From positions 43,070,437-43,134,436 of the forward strand of contig JALGQZ010000004.1 of NCBI GenBank assembly GCA_023105745.1: a stretch of 64,000 bases of DNA, written 5' to 3'. Numbering within the stretch: position 1 is the first letter of the stretch; each line of letters starts with the position of its first letter. Below the pieces are notes generated by a model, which had not been told where the DNA came from, searched no databases, and was given only the letters and a program-made list of their open reading frames with translations. Source of the stretch: Austropuccinia psidii. Taxonomy: Eukaryota; Basidiomycota; Pucciniomycetes; Pucciniales; Sphaerophragmiaceae. The translations under genes were made by a program, and so were the position numbers. Shown one piece after another: positions 13,214 to 26,300 of this stretch.

Positions 13214-13231
13214 CACAGCCAGGACCCCAAA
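13214..13231 (-). other. primer-binding tract of element A
   Basis: Minus strand TTTGGGGTCCTGGCTGTG, directly after the 5' LTR. B, C and D carry the close form TTTGGGGGCCTGGCCG. The TGG expected opposite a tRNA CCA end is present after two T residues. I could not assign a tRNA. Confidence 0.7.
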
Positions 13232-15153
13232 TGTAAGATGTGACTATGAAACTGATGATAATATTACTATTAATCAACAGTACTATGTCTGTTCTTATGA
13301 AATATAATAATAAAATATTATTATAGCCACAATTAAATAATTAAAAATTATTTCTTTCACATGTTAAACACTACTAGTGATTTTAACAGTGAGTAAGTAA
13401 TTGTCTACAAGAATCAATTACAAGAAGATTTTAATAATAAAAACTTCTTTTATTAAAATAATAAAATTATTTTAATATATAATTATCTTTTTCAAGAATA
13501 ATTATAATGATAATTCTTGAAGAAAACTAATTTTAGAGAAAAACTTTAAGAATTAAAAATAAATCACTCACTAATACTCCAAAGAATTTATTGAAAGATA
13601 AGATGAAGAGATTTGATGTAGAATTGTGGATTTTAAGGATCAAAATGGATTCAAAACAGTATTACAACAATATATAGTTGGATTCTATGATTCAACGTCT
13701 TCCTGGTTGATTCTGAAAGATTTAAAACACTTAAGAATAGCTGTAACTAATACTTACTTGTTGGTAATAATGGTTTAAATGATAATAAGATGATGATGGG
13801 GAAAAAACAGAAAGAGGAGGCCTCTTTTAAGTCAACAACAGCTCACAGAGGCGTGCCATGGAGCAAACTGAAAAACCAGTGAGTGAGAAAACAATAAACC
13901 TTTTTGGATTATTGATTGCATCATCTGTTGTCATGTAAGATTATCATAATTACTTAATTGATGCTTTTACATGACTACCAACCCCAATATGGTTAAGAAT
14001 AAAAGGGGTAAAATCTGTAAATCTTCTTTTATTCCAAAATAATCATTGATTTCTCAAAGTTATCAATGTTATTGCCAATTTCATCACAGGATGTAATTAC
14101 TGTAAATTTTTGAAGATTCAGTGTTTCATGTAGAATAGTCAAAAATGGACTGTAAGTAAAGCTTTTAATTTTACTAGTAAAACTGTAATTCTTTTTGGTT
14201 TTACCATAGATAATACAGTTCTCCATTGGTCCTGAAAGTTTCAGAAAGATTAATTAAGAATTGTATTTTTAATGAATTTTTGAAGTTTTTACCTCATTTC
14301 TATTTAGAATTGCAAATATCAGTGTTTCACTGGTCGCTATGAGGTAAATCAATGGATAAAAGTCCAAAAAGGGTTTTCATTACTCTTTTGGGGTTTATCC
14401 ATGGAAAGTCATTAAGAATTGACGTGTTTACAGGAGTCTAAGTAGCTCTTTACCTCCTTGGCACATCAAAATAGCAGGTTATTTGCTATTTTCTTAAGTT
14501 TTACTGTAGTTGTAACATGGTAACCAAGTTCCCAAAAGGTTTTACTATACCAATTAGGCCAAGATCAGCCATGGATCCAAGCTTTGGAGCTGTCCACGCC
14601 TCTGAGGCCTCAGAAGTTGGGTACCCTGGCTCTCTTTGATGTCTTTTGTCCCCCTTGCCTATTTTTCACGTCAAAATAGTAATTTAAGCTTAAAGTGAGA
14701 TATCCACTACGGGTGTACCAAAAGTCCATGTAAGAATACCATGATATTAAGTGCTCAAAACATGCATAACACTATTCTTAGTGTATATGTAACATGGGAT
14801 TGCTCACATCCCCATTATTTTGGCGTGAAATTAAGAAAAACAAAAAATTTCATGGATCTTTTACGTGGTATTGATGATATGGTATTGAAGTATTTTACAT
14901 TTTACCACCTCAAAGAGTTAATTTGAGCTTAGTCAATATTTGGAGCTACCCTAGGTGAATCTTAGTGTAGAATCCAAATATGGCCTTAAATCCATGGATT
15001 TACTTACTCAATAAAACGTTATTCATCTTTTCTGAAATCAAAAATGATGAATTTTGGATATATGCATGACTTATGAGTTATTCATAATTAAAAATTTCTT
15101 TTTAAGATAATTGTGGCCTATTTGGGTATGTAAAATATACCTCAAGGCTCACA
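13232..15153 (-). repeat. 5' LTR of element A (1922 bp)
   Basis: Full-length match to 4876-6800. It shows the same TG...CA ends, the GAGGCCTC palindrome region near 14600 and TGACGTG (as CACGTCA at 14667-14673). A 65-codon sense-strand frame lies at 14029-14226; the 3' LTR copy of it has a stop right after the start. Confidence 0.95.
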
Positions 15154-15158
15154 GTTTT

Positions 15159-18100
15159 TATCTTTATTAAATCCGCTTATAATACTCTTACTTTTCAAGT
15201 TTTTGCTAAATTTGAAATTTGGATTCTTCAAATTCTCTTCTTGAAATCATTTGCTTTTTCTGAAAGCTCAATTCCTTGTTGATTTTCTCTTTCTCAAAGG
15301 AGATACCCAATGTTTTTTCCTGTTAAAATTATTCAATTTTAACAATTTAGCTTCTTTTTCCTCCCATTCCACAAATGAATTGAGGTTTGTATCAAATAAT
15401 GAAGATTTTTTGGTATAAGATTCTGTTTATATATTTACTAAATAATTGTAAGAAAAACTAACCTTGTTGGTGGGAATCTATAAAATAAGTATATGTTTGT
15501 AATGATGTATCATGTGATGATTCAAATTACACACTAAGAATATTGAAATTATTAGAAGATCTTACCAAAGTCATGGTACTTTGAAGGATTTCTTTTTTAA
15601 TTATTCTTTCATTATAGTTATTTGCCTCATTATCTTTCATGGGGTTACTAGGTATATTATTCTAATTATGTTGAATACCTTTTGATTCTGAAGTTGAATT
15701 TAAATTTCTAGCCTTTTATAGTGATTATTCATAATTCTGACAGCTTATATGTATGAATTATTCTTAAAGACTTAGAAAACATGTTATTTACCTCTATTCT
15801 CTCTAATTCTGTATCAGTATCATTATTGGAAAAATGGTTCTCTGGTTACTTGCTCATTCAAATTTCAATTAACTGAATCTTAAACCTTAAGTTATCAATT
15901 AAAATGGATGAAATATCCACTGAATAGTTTTTTTGGATTATCTATTGAACATTTTTTATTCTTGTGGTGAAAATACGGAATTTTAGCCTTCATCTTGTGC
16001 ATTTAATAAGGCTAAAGGAGGAAAATTAGGCTTTTCCCCAAGAAAATAAATCATTCATTTTAAGAAATTAAAAATACAATAAGGATTTTGAGCTATTGTT
16101 TCAATACTATCTTTGTGATAATAAGGAGTAATTTCAAATTCAGTGGTTATTGAAAATCATTTTTCAAGCACATATTTTTTCTCTTATGTTCTCCATTACC
16201 CACATAGGTTGGTTGCACTAATATTCAATCAATTTTGAGATCTTTCATTTACCTCACCTTCTAGCTGGTTAAATCCATCTTTCTTAGAAAATGGTGGCCA
16301 ACCTATAGAGAGTTTTACTGAAGTTCCAAAACAAGAATCAAAGTTAAGCTCCACTGAAAGCCAATTGAATATACACAAGTAATTGAAAGTTTCTAAATTA
16401 CTTGATTATTTTGAATAAGGTGTTATTATGTTTTTTGATAAGCCTTATTGTATTGATGATTGTTCTCATGGAAGAGTGATGTTAAAAATCAAAAAATCAA
16501 TTTCTAAGGACTCGGGAATGAAATAGATGGAAATAGAAAAATAAAATGATAAAAAAATTAGGTTTCAGCTTTTTTATTTCAGAATCAGGACTTGGGTGAA
16601 TTCATGGGAAATAAGCTAAAACAATTTGTGATTTTGAGAACAAAAATAAAGGCTTCAACTGCAAGATTTCTTTCAAAATTCTTAAAGAATAAAACCTGTT
16701 ATTATTCATATTTTAACTTCCCTAATATATTCATTATAAGTTTATTATGATTTAATTTAAGGGTTTAAAATTTTTAGTATTAGGATTAGAATACCAAAGA
16801 AAGGTCATATAATACATAACTAATCAAGATATTTACATAAATAAAAAATAGATAAAGACATAAGATAACTTTATAGCATAATTTTTTGTGTAAAATTCAA
16901 ATCCTTGACACAACAAACTCTAAGATTAAATAATGGTCTATTTTACTCAAAAGACACTATTTATTGAAATGAAAAGATTCAGAATCTATTTGAAGGTATA
17001 AATTTAATTTAAATTTTGAAATAAATAATACAGTATTCAAATTAACTTAAAAAAAGCACTCAAGTACAAAAAATAACTAAACTTTAGGCTTATTAGTTAG
17101 CTTCGGAATTTTTTAACTATTTAAAATACTAATTATTCTAAAAATTCATGGTAATTATAGGAGTAATTTAATAAGTGAATTTTTTACAGTTTCAAATTAA
17201 TTTAATATATATGAAAAGTTAACTTTAATATTTAAAAAAAATCCAAAATAGGGAATTCAAAGCCTGCCAAATCCTGAATTGAAACTCTGAATTTTTTCTA
17301 CCCAAATACTGAATTTAATTTCTGTAATATTATCAATACCTCACAAGATTATCTAAAAGGTTTTGTTTTAGAAAAAACAGATTTTAGGGATTGTAATACC
17401 ACCCTTTTAAGCCAAATCATCACACCTAATTTGCCCAGTTTTAAGAAAACATACCCTAATTCAAACTTTATTAATAATTACTACTGAAGTTTCTGCCTGA
17501 CTGAAACAGACTATGGAAAAATGCTCCAAATTCCACCAATCAAGAGCTGATTAAAGATCTAACTGTATAATTTCACATATATTTCTTAATATGTAACAGA
17601 TTCCATATTTGAATATTATTTCCTTACATTAAATGTATTTTATGATAGAAGATAAATTAGGACACACAAAACCATTTAGTACTGAACCATATATAAGAAA
17701 TTATGTTTCACCAATAATTTTTCATTTGAAATATTAGCATCTAAGATTTAAGAGATCCCAAATCCCAAACCTCTTCCAGCTATAATCATAAAGACCCTTA
17801 AATTAAATTAGTCATTTATTTATTAATATTGGCCTCCAATGGCAATTATTTTGAATTTTGAAACATTTGGATGGCTTTGGGGGTCAGTCAGGAGACTTTT
17901 TTATTATATAATCAATGCATTATTTTGTGCTTGGTCAATTGTAAAAGAAGATTAATCAAGTGAGTTAATTATAATAAAACTATGTAAAATTTAGGTCCTA
18001 TGAAATAAGAAGTCTTTCCAGGATTTATTGGTTTTATATATGGATGGAAATCCCTTATAAAAAGACCTTAAATAGATGGTAAATCATATTTAAAAATAAG

Positions 18101-18216
18101 AAAAGGTGAGTATAAATAAAAAAGTATAATTTATATTACTATTCATTAATAAATTTAAATTATTTATTAAGATAAAGCTAGATAACAAATGAAATAAAAA
18201 CTTGTGTGACATAAAA
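15159..18216. other. AT-rich gene-free stretch
   Basis: No open frame of note, no recognisable repeat end and no RNA gene. Composition is like 1-4870. Confidence 0.55.
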
Positions 18217-20106
18217 TGTATTATTTGTCTGTGAAAATATTGAAAAATTACTATCAATCAACAGTACTATGAATTTTATTATAAAATATAACAAAATAAC
18301 TTATAAATTATTTATTTAGATTAATATATAATACTAGTATTATGAAAGAAAGAATAAATCATCTTCTAGAAGAAATTTCAAGAAGTTTTGATAACAAAAG
18401 TTCTTATTAAGATAATATTCAGTTATTTTGATTAATAATTATATTTTAGAAGATCAATTATTTTGAATTATTGAAAAAGAAAAATAATTTGGAAATAAAA
18501 GTTAATAATTAGAATATAATATGACTAATACTGCAAAAATACATTGAAGAAGATTTGGAAGAGTGCTTTGAAAAGTTATTTGTGGACTTAAAGAATCAAT
18601 AGTATATAGAAGAGCAGGAATACAAAAACTAAGGTTACAACGCTATTGGAAATAGTAATAATATTAAATTCAAAATATTTCTGGATTATTGAAAGATTAA
18701 AAACACAAAATAGTAAGCATATAAATAATATATAGCATTATAATGATGGTATATTTATTTTACTGAATCACATGATTAATATTGGAAGAAAATAAAAAGT
18801 AGGCTTATTTTTTGTCTAAAAAAATTCACAAAGTAATTGGAATCTTTTTAATGAAAAACCAATAGGAAATAAACCAATTAATTAATTTTGCGATATGATT
18901 GTATCACTTTATTTCACATAGAATGATAATAAATACTTAATTATGTGAGTTTACATAGATACCAACCAATTTACGGTTAAGAAATAATTAATACACCACT
19001 TTTAATATTATTTTATTAAAAAAACCTTTTCTCAAATTTATTAATTTAATTTTAAAGGCCATCACATGTTGTAGATTATGTGCATTTTCGAATCTTAAGT
19101 GTGTCATGCGGAATCCTCAAAAATGGACTGTAAGTAAAATTTTAAATTGAGATTATAGATAAATGACTATTTTCGGCTTTAATTCAATTTAAAAAATTAC
19201 CCTACACTTTGAAATATTAAAAGTAATTTATTGAGAATTCTATTTATTATGAATTATTTAAGCTTTACATCATTTTCTATATGGTTAAGGCTAATAGAAT
19301 AATAACAGATGGTTTCCATTAGGAAATTCCATTGATAATAGTACCAACAGTATTCTAAGTAATATTTTTTGCTTTTTACTTGAAAATAATAAAGAATTTA
19401 CCTTGTTAAAGAATAGGATGTTTACTTTATTACCTTGATATTTCAAAAGAGCAGATTGTCTGATATTTTCTCCTGACTTAATGGGACTTAGACCCAGGAA
19501 CAAGGTTCAAAAATGGTCTTAATTGAATAATTAGATCATGGAAAGCCATTTATCTAATATATTGAGTTTTCTATACCCCATAGGCCTAAGAAACTGGGGT
19601 ACACAGGCTCCCTCTACTACCCTTCCCCCCTTAGCTATTTTTACATCGAAAATAGTAATCAGGACTCAATACTTATATTCAGTATGGTGGTAGAAAGGAT
19701 CTATATAAGAATGAATTTTTTCTGAGTCTCGAGAACATGCATACAGCTAATTTCTATTTTGATAATCCCATCATTATTTCACAAAAATGCGAAAAGAAAA
19801 AAACTTACACAAATATTTAATCTGGTATTGCTTATGAAGTTTTGAATGATGTTTGATTTGAAAAAATGATAGACTTAATTTAAGCTTATTCACATTATGG
19901 AGATACACTATGCTATTTTCTCTAGTAAAAAACAACTCCAGTATGAAATCCAGGAGCTTACTTACTCAAAAAAAATATTCAAGTTTTATTTGTGAATAAT
20001 TATGATTTTAAACATGTAAATTACTGAGGGATTTTATGAATTCAAAAATTGTCTTCGGGATATTTGTTCCTTATTTGTGAGCTTAACATATATATCAAAG
20101 CTCACA
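18217..20106 (-). repeat. Highly decayed LTR of the A/B family
   Basis: Collinear weak matches to the element A LTR run across about 1.9 kb: CTATCAATCAACAGTACTATG near the left end; TACCAACC...ACGGTTAAGAA near 18960; AAAATGGACTGTAAGTAAA near 19118; GGGGTACACAGGCTC and CCCCCCTTAGCTATTTTTAC near 19600; CGAGAACATGCATA near 19727; TTAATTTAAGCTTATTCAC near 19875; and the terminal CAAAGCTCACA at 20106. Order and spacing match the LTR as read in element A, so it is a minus-orientation relic. I see no internal region beside it and no clear target duplication, so it is probably an ancient solo LTR. Confidence 0.8.
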
Positions 20107-22189
20107 TAAGTAAATGGCTTATTTCATTAAATTATTTTGATTAATATCAACATATGAAGATAGAAAAACCAGAATAAATTTATTCAAAGAAAAAACGTTT
20201 CATTTCAGATTAAGCTTATTATGCCAATTCAAACTATGTTATTACTTAATAGAAGGGAGTTGTGGCTTTAAACGAAGACAGATTCTCCTTTCTCCTGTTT
20301 ATTCCAAGATCAATAGATAAAATTGAAAATTTACTCAGGATATTGAAAGCGTGTTGGTCTCAGGTAAATTCTAAATTAGGCAGAGATCAAAAGGATTTTC
20401 AATTGTGTATTTAGATGTGTGACATTACATAATATTCTTTCACAAATTGAATATCAATGGGCGAATACTTTTGAAAATGAACATCCTCTTGATTTACAAA
20501 ATATTCCATAAAATGGAAATTTTTGATGTGGTTGTGCTTATAAGGAAAAATTTCAAACCTTAAGCATTACAATGGTATATTTTGCAATAGTTTAAATGGA
20601 ATTAAAATTTAAGATTTATACGGGGAAAACCATTAGATAGGTATAATAATGCAAAATATTGAGTGTTAATAATTATTCTTCAAGAAAAAAAGATATTCCA
20701 TCATTGGATCACTGGGAGACTATTTAAGATTATCTATTGGACCTTTTTTCCCATACTCCAGAGTTTCCATGCATGATGGCTTGATTGAAAACTTTTTCTT
20801 TTACTGTGTGAGGCTTAATTACGAGAAAAATCTGACCAAAATTGAATAATTTTCTATTAACTCAAAAGAATAATACAAAAATTTATAGCTAATTGATTAT
20901 AGATTAGAAATATTGATGAGTTTTTTTCTCTATTTAATATTTATGATAACTCACAAAGGAATGCCATGATAGCTTGTTATTTGGAGAAAATTGATTCTAA
21001 TTACGATCCAGGAGAATTTAGGCCACAATAGTTATTTTGTAATAGAATTGAAATTGATTTAAAGTATTATTTTTGAATAAGTTTGAATATTCCATAAGTT
21101 AAAGACTTTAAATCAGATCGATAAAAATAAGCCTCGTTATGAAATAAATTTCAGTAATGATAAAAATTGAGAAGGATTGAAAATTAGTGCTATTGTTTCA
21201 TTTTGTTTGAATAAAGCTGCGAAGGCTGGCTTATCTAATTATTTGTTCATTCTCTTTACTAAAAATATTGGACCTGAATTTGATTCTTGATTGAAAGAAC
21301 CAAGAGATTCTTTTGAAATTCTATTATTAATTATATCTTTTCAATTTTATTGAATTTGAGCCTCATTTTATTGAATTAACTACATCTTATTATACCATAT
21401 CAAATCCCTGTCTAAAAAAAAACACCCGATAATTCCCCTTAAAGGGTTGAAGCTTTTATTTATTTCTTCTATAATTAAAGATACTTTATTAACAGAAATG
21501 ATGAGATTTCTGATATTCTGTAGAATTGGGGATTTATTATGAAATGAATGGGTTTTAGTTTTCGATTTAATCAATTAACACATATTGGTGATTATGTGGG
21601 TTTTTTATAGGAACATTAAGCCATAATTAATAATTCTTATTGAATCTCATAGATATAAATGTTATTTCCTTGAGTTTCTGGTTGCATGAGCCTTCTCTCT
21701 TTATAGAATATTGAATCATCCTTATCAATTGTATGGAGTTTGTTGAAATGGATGAATATTATGATATCATTTTATCATCATTAGCTGAAAGAAGTTCTGG
21801 AAAAACCATGGCATCATGAGCTTAATTTGATTGACTATTCCGTAAAGAAAAGTTGAGTAAACATTTGATTCTCTAATTATGGGCTTAAATTTGTTCTGGA
21901 GAAAGCATACCATCATCGGTTCAATTGAATGAGAAATTATTGGAAGAGTATGGATAATGGTAATTGGGGGTATGGCTCAATTTTTTTTAATTATAACATT
22001 GAGGTAAAAGAGGGAAAAATGATATTGATTAATTATTACAGAAATATTTTCACCCCTAGAGTCGTAAAAAAATTGACACTAAAAAATAACGAGCAGTGAG
22101 GATAATTGAATCGTTAAATAAATAAAGAATTAGAATATTTTATTGTGGTATAAAACAATGGAATTAGTAAGATATGGGAATTAGGAATT

Positions 22190-22440
22190 ACTAATGAAAC
22201 TAACATGTTTCTTCAATCAATGGTGTGGGCTATGGGTATGGCTTGGGAATAGGTGCCTTTGAGCCCGTATTCCCTTTGTTAATTGGCTGTGGGTAGTTAA
22301 AGGTGGATTTTTATGGAGGTGGTGAGAATTGGGACTATGCAGAGCGCTGTTTATGGGACTGGTGGTCCATTGGCAGATGTGGTGGATATCGGTCCCTTGA
22401 AAATGGTGGAAGGCTTTCTGCAGGATAAAATAATAGAGAC
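22190..22440 (+). other. GC-richer islet, possible relic of a Gly-rich coding sequence
   Basis: About 250 bp of clearly higher G content in an AT desert. One plus frame reads NGVGYGYGLGIGAFEP, meets a TAG, then continues in the same frame through FYGGGENWDYAERCLWDWW to a TAA. A second plus frame is open at 22313-22504. There is no start codon with a signal peptide and no match that I recognise. It could be a degraded exon of a glycine/tyrosine-rich secreted protein, or a repeat fragment. Low certainty. Confidence 0.25.
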
Positions 22441-23184
22441 AAAAATAACCTCAAAAGAAGTAGTTCTTTTTTTCTTTTTGTTGCATTTAAGAAAAACAAT
22501 GTAAAAAAAGAAATAAATCAAGGAATCTGTAATTATGACCACCTAGACGGAAAGAAATTAGTCAAAATCGAACGAGTTATGAGTGTAATGGGCAAATACG
22601 TAACTTGAATATGAAGAGAATTGGGTAAAGAAATAGAATGAAAATTAAAAATATACTTGATAGATTTTGAGTTCCAGAAAAGATCCAAAAGAAATATGAG
22701 AGAGGCTCAGTTCAAGATAAATTTTCAAAATTATCAAATTATAAAGTTGAAGTAAAAGTGTAATCTTAATCCAATTAACAAAAAAAACATTCAAACAATA
22801 CAAAGATTTGAATAAAAATATATCTTCCCTTTTTTACCTTGGTTCAATTTCAAACAGTTTCCCATTCTACAATTAGATATCACCACCACTAAAATATTCA
22901 CTCAGAATTAATTGATTTTCAAAAAATATAACTTCCGGAATTATTGCATCACCATCACCTATTTTATATCAAATAACACTAACCTGGTTTATTTTTTATA
23001 AACCTCATTATGGTTATTTATTGAATTTTTTTTTTCAACATTGAATGTAAAATGTTTGATAAAATGGGTTGCTTTAACATAAAACGTAGATTCATATAAT
23101 ATAAACCACAGGTTGATTAAATATAAATAGTATGAATAATTAATAACACATGATGATTAATTGATCCCAAAAGATGTGAATTTA

Positions 23185-23330
23185 AATAAAACTATTGCTT
23201 ATGTGGAATAGAACCAAGTTTGATGTTAAATAAACCTATGGCTTATTTTGAATAAACCCAGGCTTGATGTTAGCTCAACCTATGTTTAATGTTAAATCAA
23301 CCCATGGCTTATGTCAAATAAACCTATTCT
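23185..23330. repeat. 22-bp tandem repeat (six units plus partial)
   Basis: Six consecutive 22-bp units start at 23185, 23207, 23229, 23251, 23273 and 23295, followed by a partial unit at 23317. The pattern is AATAAACCYATGGCTTATGTTA with substitutions but no length change. Alternate units look more alike (GGCTTAT versus CTTGATGTTA), hinting at a 44-bp higher-order unit. The unit length is not a multiple of three, so a protein repeat is unlikely. Confidence 0.85.
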
Positions 23331-26300
23331 AACAAACAATTTTCAGTTTATTTTGGATAAAAATTTCAATACATAGAAATAAGATTTTTGATTTAAAATA
23401 AACAAGTTTGTTATTAATTGAGATCACCAAAGCATCATGGCATGATAGTTCCTTGAAACAATATGAATATAATATTCAATATTTGAGAATTTGTTTGTTT
23501 ACTTTGATGAAATAAATATCAAGATCAACGGATTTTCAAAACAAATATAACAATAAATTACTAATTAATAAAAGAAGAATTTCTCACCAGCTTTAAAATA
23601 GGACTTTTAGAGTTAAATGCAATAATTATAAGGTCCATCTTCTTTTTTTGGGGCTTAAAATCAATCTATTGCATCCATTTCCCTTTCTCAAAATCCTGTT
23701 TGTTGAAATTCATCTTCTTCTCAAAATACATTTTCCTATGAAATATATTATTATTAAAAAGCTTATCTTGAAGTTTTTTCCCATACTAAGAATACATTTT
23801 AATATACTTCAAAAGCCTTCACTGTTCAATTTTTAAACAAATGAAAAGTTTTTCTCAGTAAATTTCTGATTATCCCTATTTCTATTATCATTGAATTCAC
23901 AGGCTATGAAAAAACTCATCAGATTATTTCAAAATGAAACACCCAAGAGAGCTATCTAATTTCTGAATTTATAGTAATTATGGACATGATCGTTAAAATA
24001 CAGGAACACATATTTTTGTAACCCACTATTATAATTCAAATTAAAGTTTTCTATCATTTGTGGAATATAAATTGTCTCAATATCAGAAGTTTTTTCCTGT
24101 TAGAATTAGACAAACACATCAAAAACCACTATATCATGAAAGCAATGAGTCAATGATAAGATCACTAATTGGTTTACTATAGCTTTATCCTTGGATAATC
24201 ATAGACGATGGCTAATCAATATTTTTAACCATGAGCTAATTCTGGAAAAATTTAATCCATTACTGAATAAAGAATGATTAAAAAAAGGAAAAAATCTCAC
24301 ACTCCCTTAAAATATTTGAGAAATTTTCTCATAATTGGCAGTTGCATTTTCCTTCTGTGAATTCAAAGCTTCCACTGTTGTGATATTTGGCTTGTGACGA
24401 AATAATGAATCCATTTAATGATAAACTGAAACCATATTTTCAAGTTTATCTGAAATGGATTTGATATCCCTTTTTCATCATCTTGTGTTATAGCTTCTCC
24501 AGTCAAATTATAATTTTTTTTTCTGAACAATATTTCTTCTCACATGTTTTCCACCAGTCACAGACACTGGAAGCTGTAAGATACAATCAAATGTGGAAAT
24601 TTTCATGGACCTCAAGTTCAATAAGCTAAATTTTTTTTTGCTTTATTGACGGGGAAATTACCAAAAAGGCTGTAACACTCATTTCAGAACATGCATGATA
24701 ATCTAATTTTACCTTCAAATAAATGATGTTACGTATATAATATTTGGAAGAAATATGTACAGAAGGCTGTGTGAAGATATGGTGAAGGACTTTCAAGCAA
24801 GGAAAAAAGAATAAGTAGCTGGTTTATAAATCCAAAAATCTTAATGCTCAAAAGGAGGATGAGAATGTTCTGAAATTTAATCCTTATTTCTTCAAAGGGG
24901 GGATTTAAATGGTAGTGCAGGAGGGAATTTTAAAATTATATTTTAATTAGGATTAATATTTACAGTCCTTAATGTTTTTCGAAATTGCAAATTTCCTCAA
25001 AATATTATGTCACTGAGCTGAATAATGGGCTTCTTGGATTAAAAAACACAATTTTTTTGATGTGGAATTTTCTTCCAAAGAATAAATTACTTCTATGTGG
25101 TATTTGGAAGGCTTTGGAGGACCTCATGAAAAGTAGATTTTCAATATATATATATTTAGAATATAGAAAGTTTTGGATCATGTAAAAGCTCATCATATGT
25201 TGATTTTTACTTAAACTAAAGAAATTCTTTATAGGAATATGAAAAAGAAAGTAGTGAAAATTTTGAAGATGTAAATGTAATTGAGGAGATAAAAGTTTGA
25301 ATTAAAGAGAAGGAAACTATACAAATAAGATGTTTCAATATGCTTATTGAATTGTTCTTTTTGAGTATGAAAATTATTTCAATAATTGGTAATTATGGCC
25401 TATAGATCTCAAGTTACTTCCTTTCTTTGTATAAAAGATGGATACTTTATTGGTTTTAATTTAGAATAGAGGAAATCAATAATTTTCAATATTAATCCAA
25501 GAATCCCAAATAATAACTCTAGTTTCATTTGTATCTTCCATTAAGTGATTTTTCATCAGTTTTCGGCTTATCCATTGCCACAAATTTGATGAAATACAAC
25601 CAATTCTCAATGTCTTGGATATTATTGTTTTAAAAAAAATCAATGATAAATTCAAAAATAAATCAATTTATTAAATAATGTCAATTAATATTTTCTGTGA
25701 TAGTCATTTTCACCCAGATATTTGGTAAGCTAGAGCTTATGGCAAGTCAAAACTACTCATAAGTGAAAATTTTGAAAAAAGGAATTTTATATTTATTATT
25801 ATTTTGAATAATATTATTCTTAATCAATTAATTACATAAAAGTATTAATAATCACAATCATATGAAAAGTAAGTCTCAAGATGAGAGCTAAGTATAAAAT
25901 CAATCTATTTCAACGAAAAAAATAAATATTGAATAGAAATACATTTGAATAAAAACAAGGCAAAAATATTGAGCAATATTTCAAATATATCAAACCCAAA
26001 ATTAAACATAATTGAAATTTCATTAATTATTTCATAAGATGTCAAAAAAGTAAATCAGGAGAATATAGAGATGTAAGAAACATAAAGAGATACGGATAGG
26101 ACTTACCTGAAGGGTTCTTACAGAAATTTGAGCTCAAATATCAAAGTTAGCTCAACCTTAGCTTCAAGTGTGTATATAAGATCTTAAGAAAGAATTAAAA
26201 TAAAACAGTCATATAATATAGATTATATCATGTTAATAAAGCTTAATACTAATACTTCATTTTATTATTTCACAGATATGATATGAAGATAAATAAAAAT

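Larger units (their letters stand above)
4876..15153 (-). mobile_element. Element A: complete but inactive chromoviral Ty3/gypsy LTR retrotransposon
   Basis: This 10.3-kb element is read on the minus strand. Its ends are two LTRs starting TGTGAGCC and ending ATCTTACA in element orientation, at 13232-15153 (5') and 4876-6800 (3'). It is bounded by an exact 5-bp target duplication GTTTT (4871-4875 and 15154-15158). A primer-binding tract follows the 5' LTR and a polypurine tract precedes the 3' LTR. The internal region encodes, in order, ORF1 overlapping gag, zinc knuckle, protease, reverse transcriptase, RNase H, integrase and a C-terminal chromodomain-like segment, which is the order of chromoviruses. 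The Gag-Pol frame carries eight nonsense codons and one frameshift, and catalytic residues of RT and RNase H are altered, so it cannot move by itself. By eye the LTRs differ by a few percent, more than those of element B. Confidence 0.95.

Noticed and set aside
4876..15153. Repeat-induced point mutation as the cause of A's inactivation
   Set aside because: The nonsense changes against B are mostly transversions rather than C-to-T in a CpA context.
19291..19503. 70-codon minus frame
   Set aside because: Lies within the decayed LTR relic; chance frame.
24985..25196. Overlapping 63-66 codon frames on both strands
   Set aside because: Typical chance frames; no conservation evidence.
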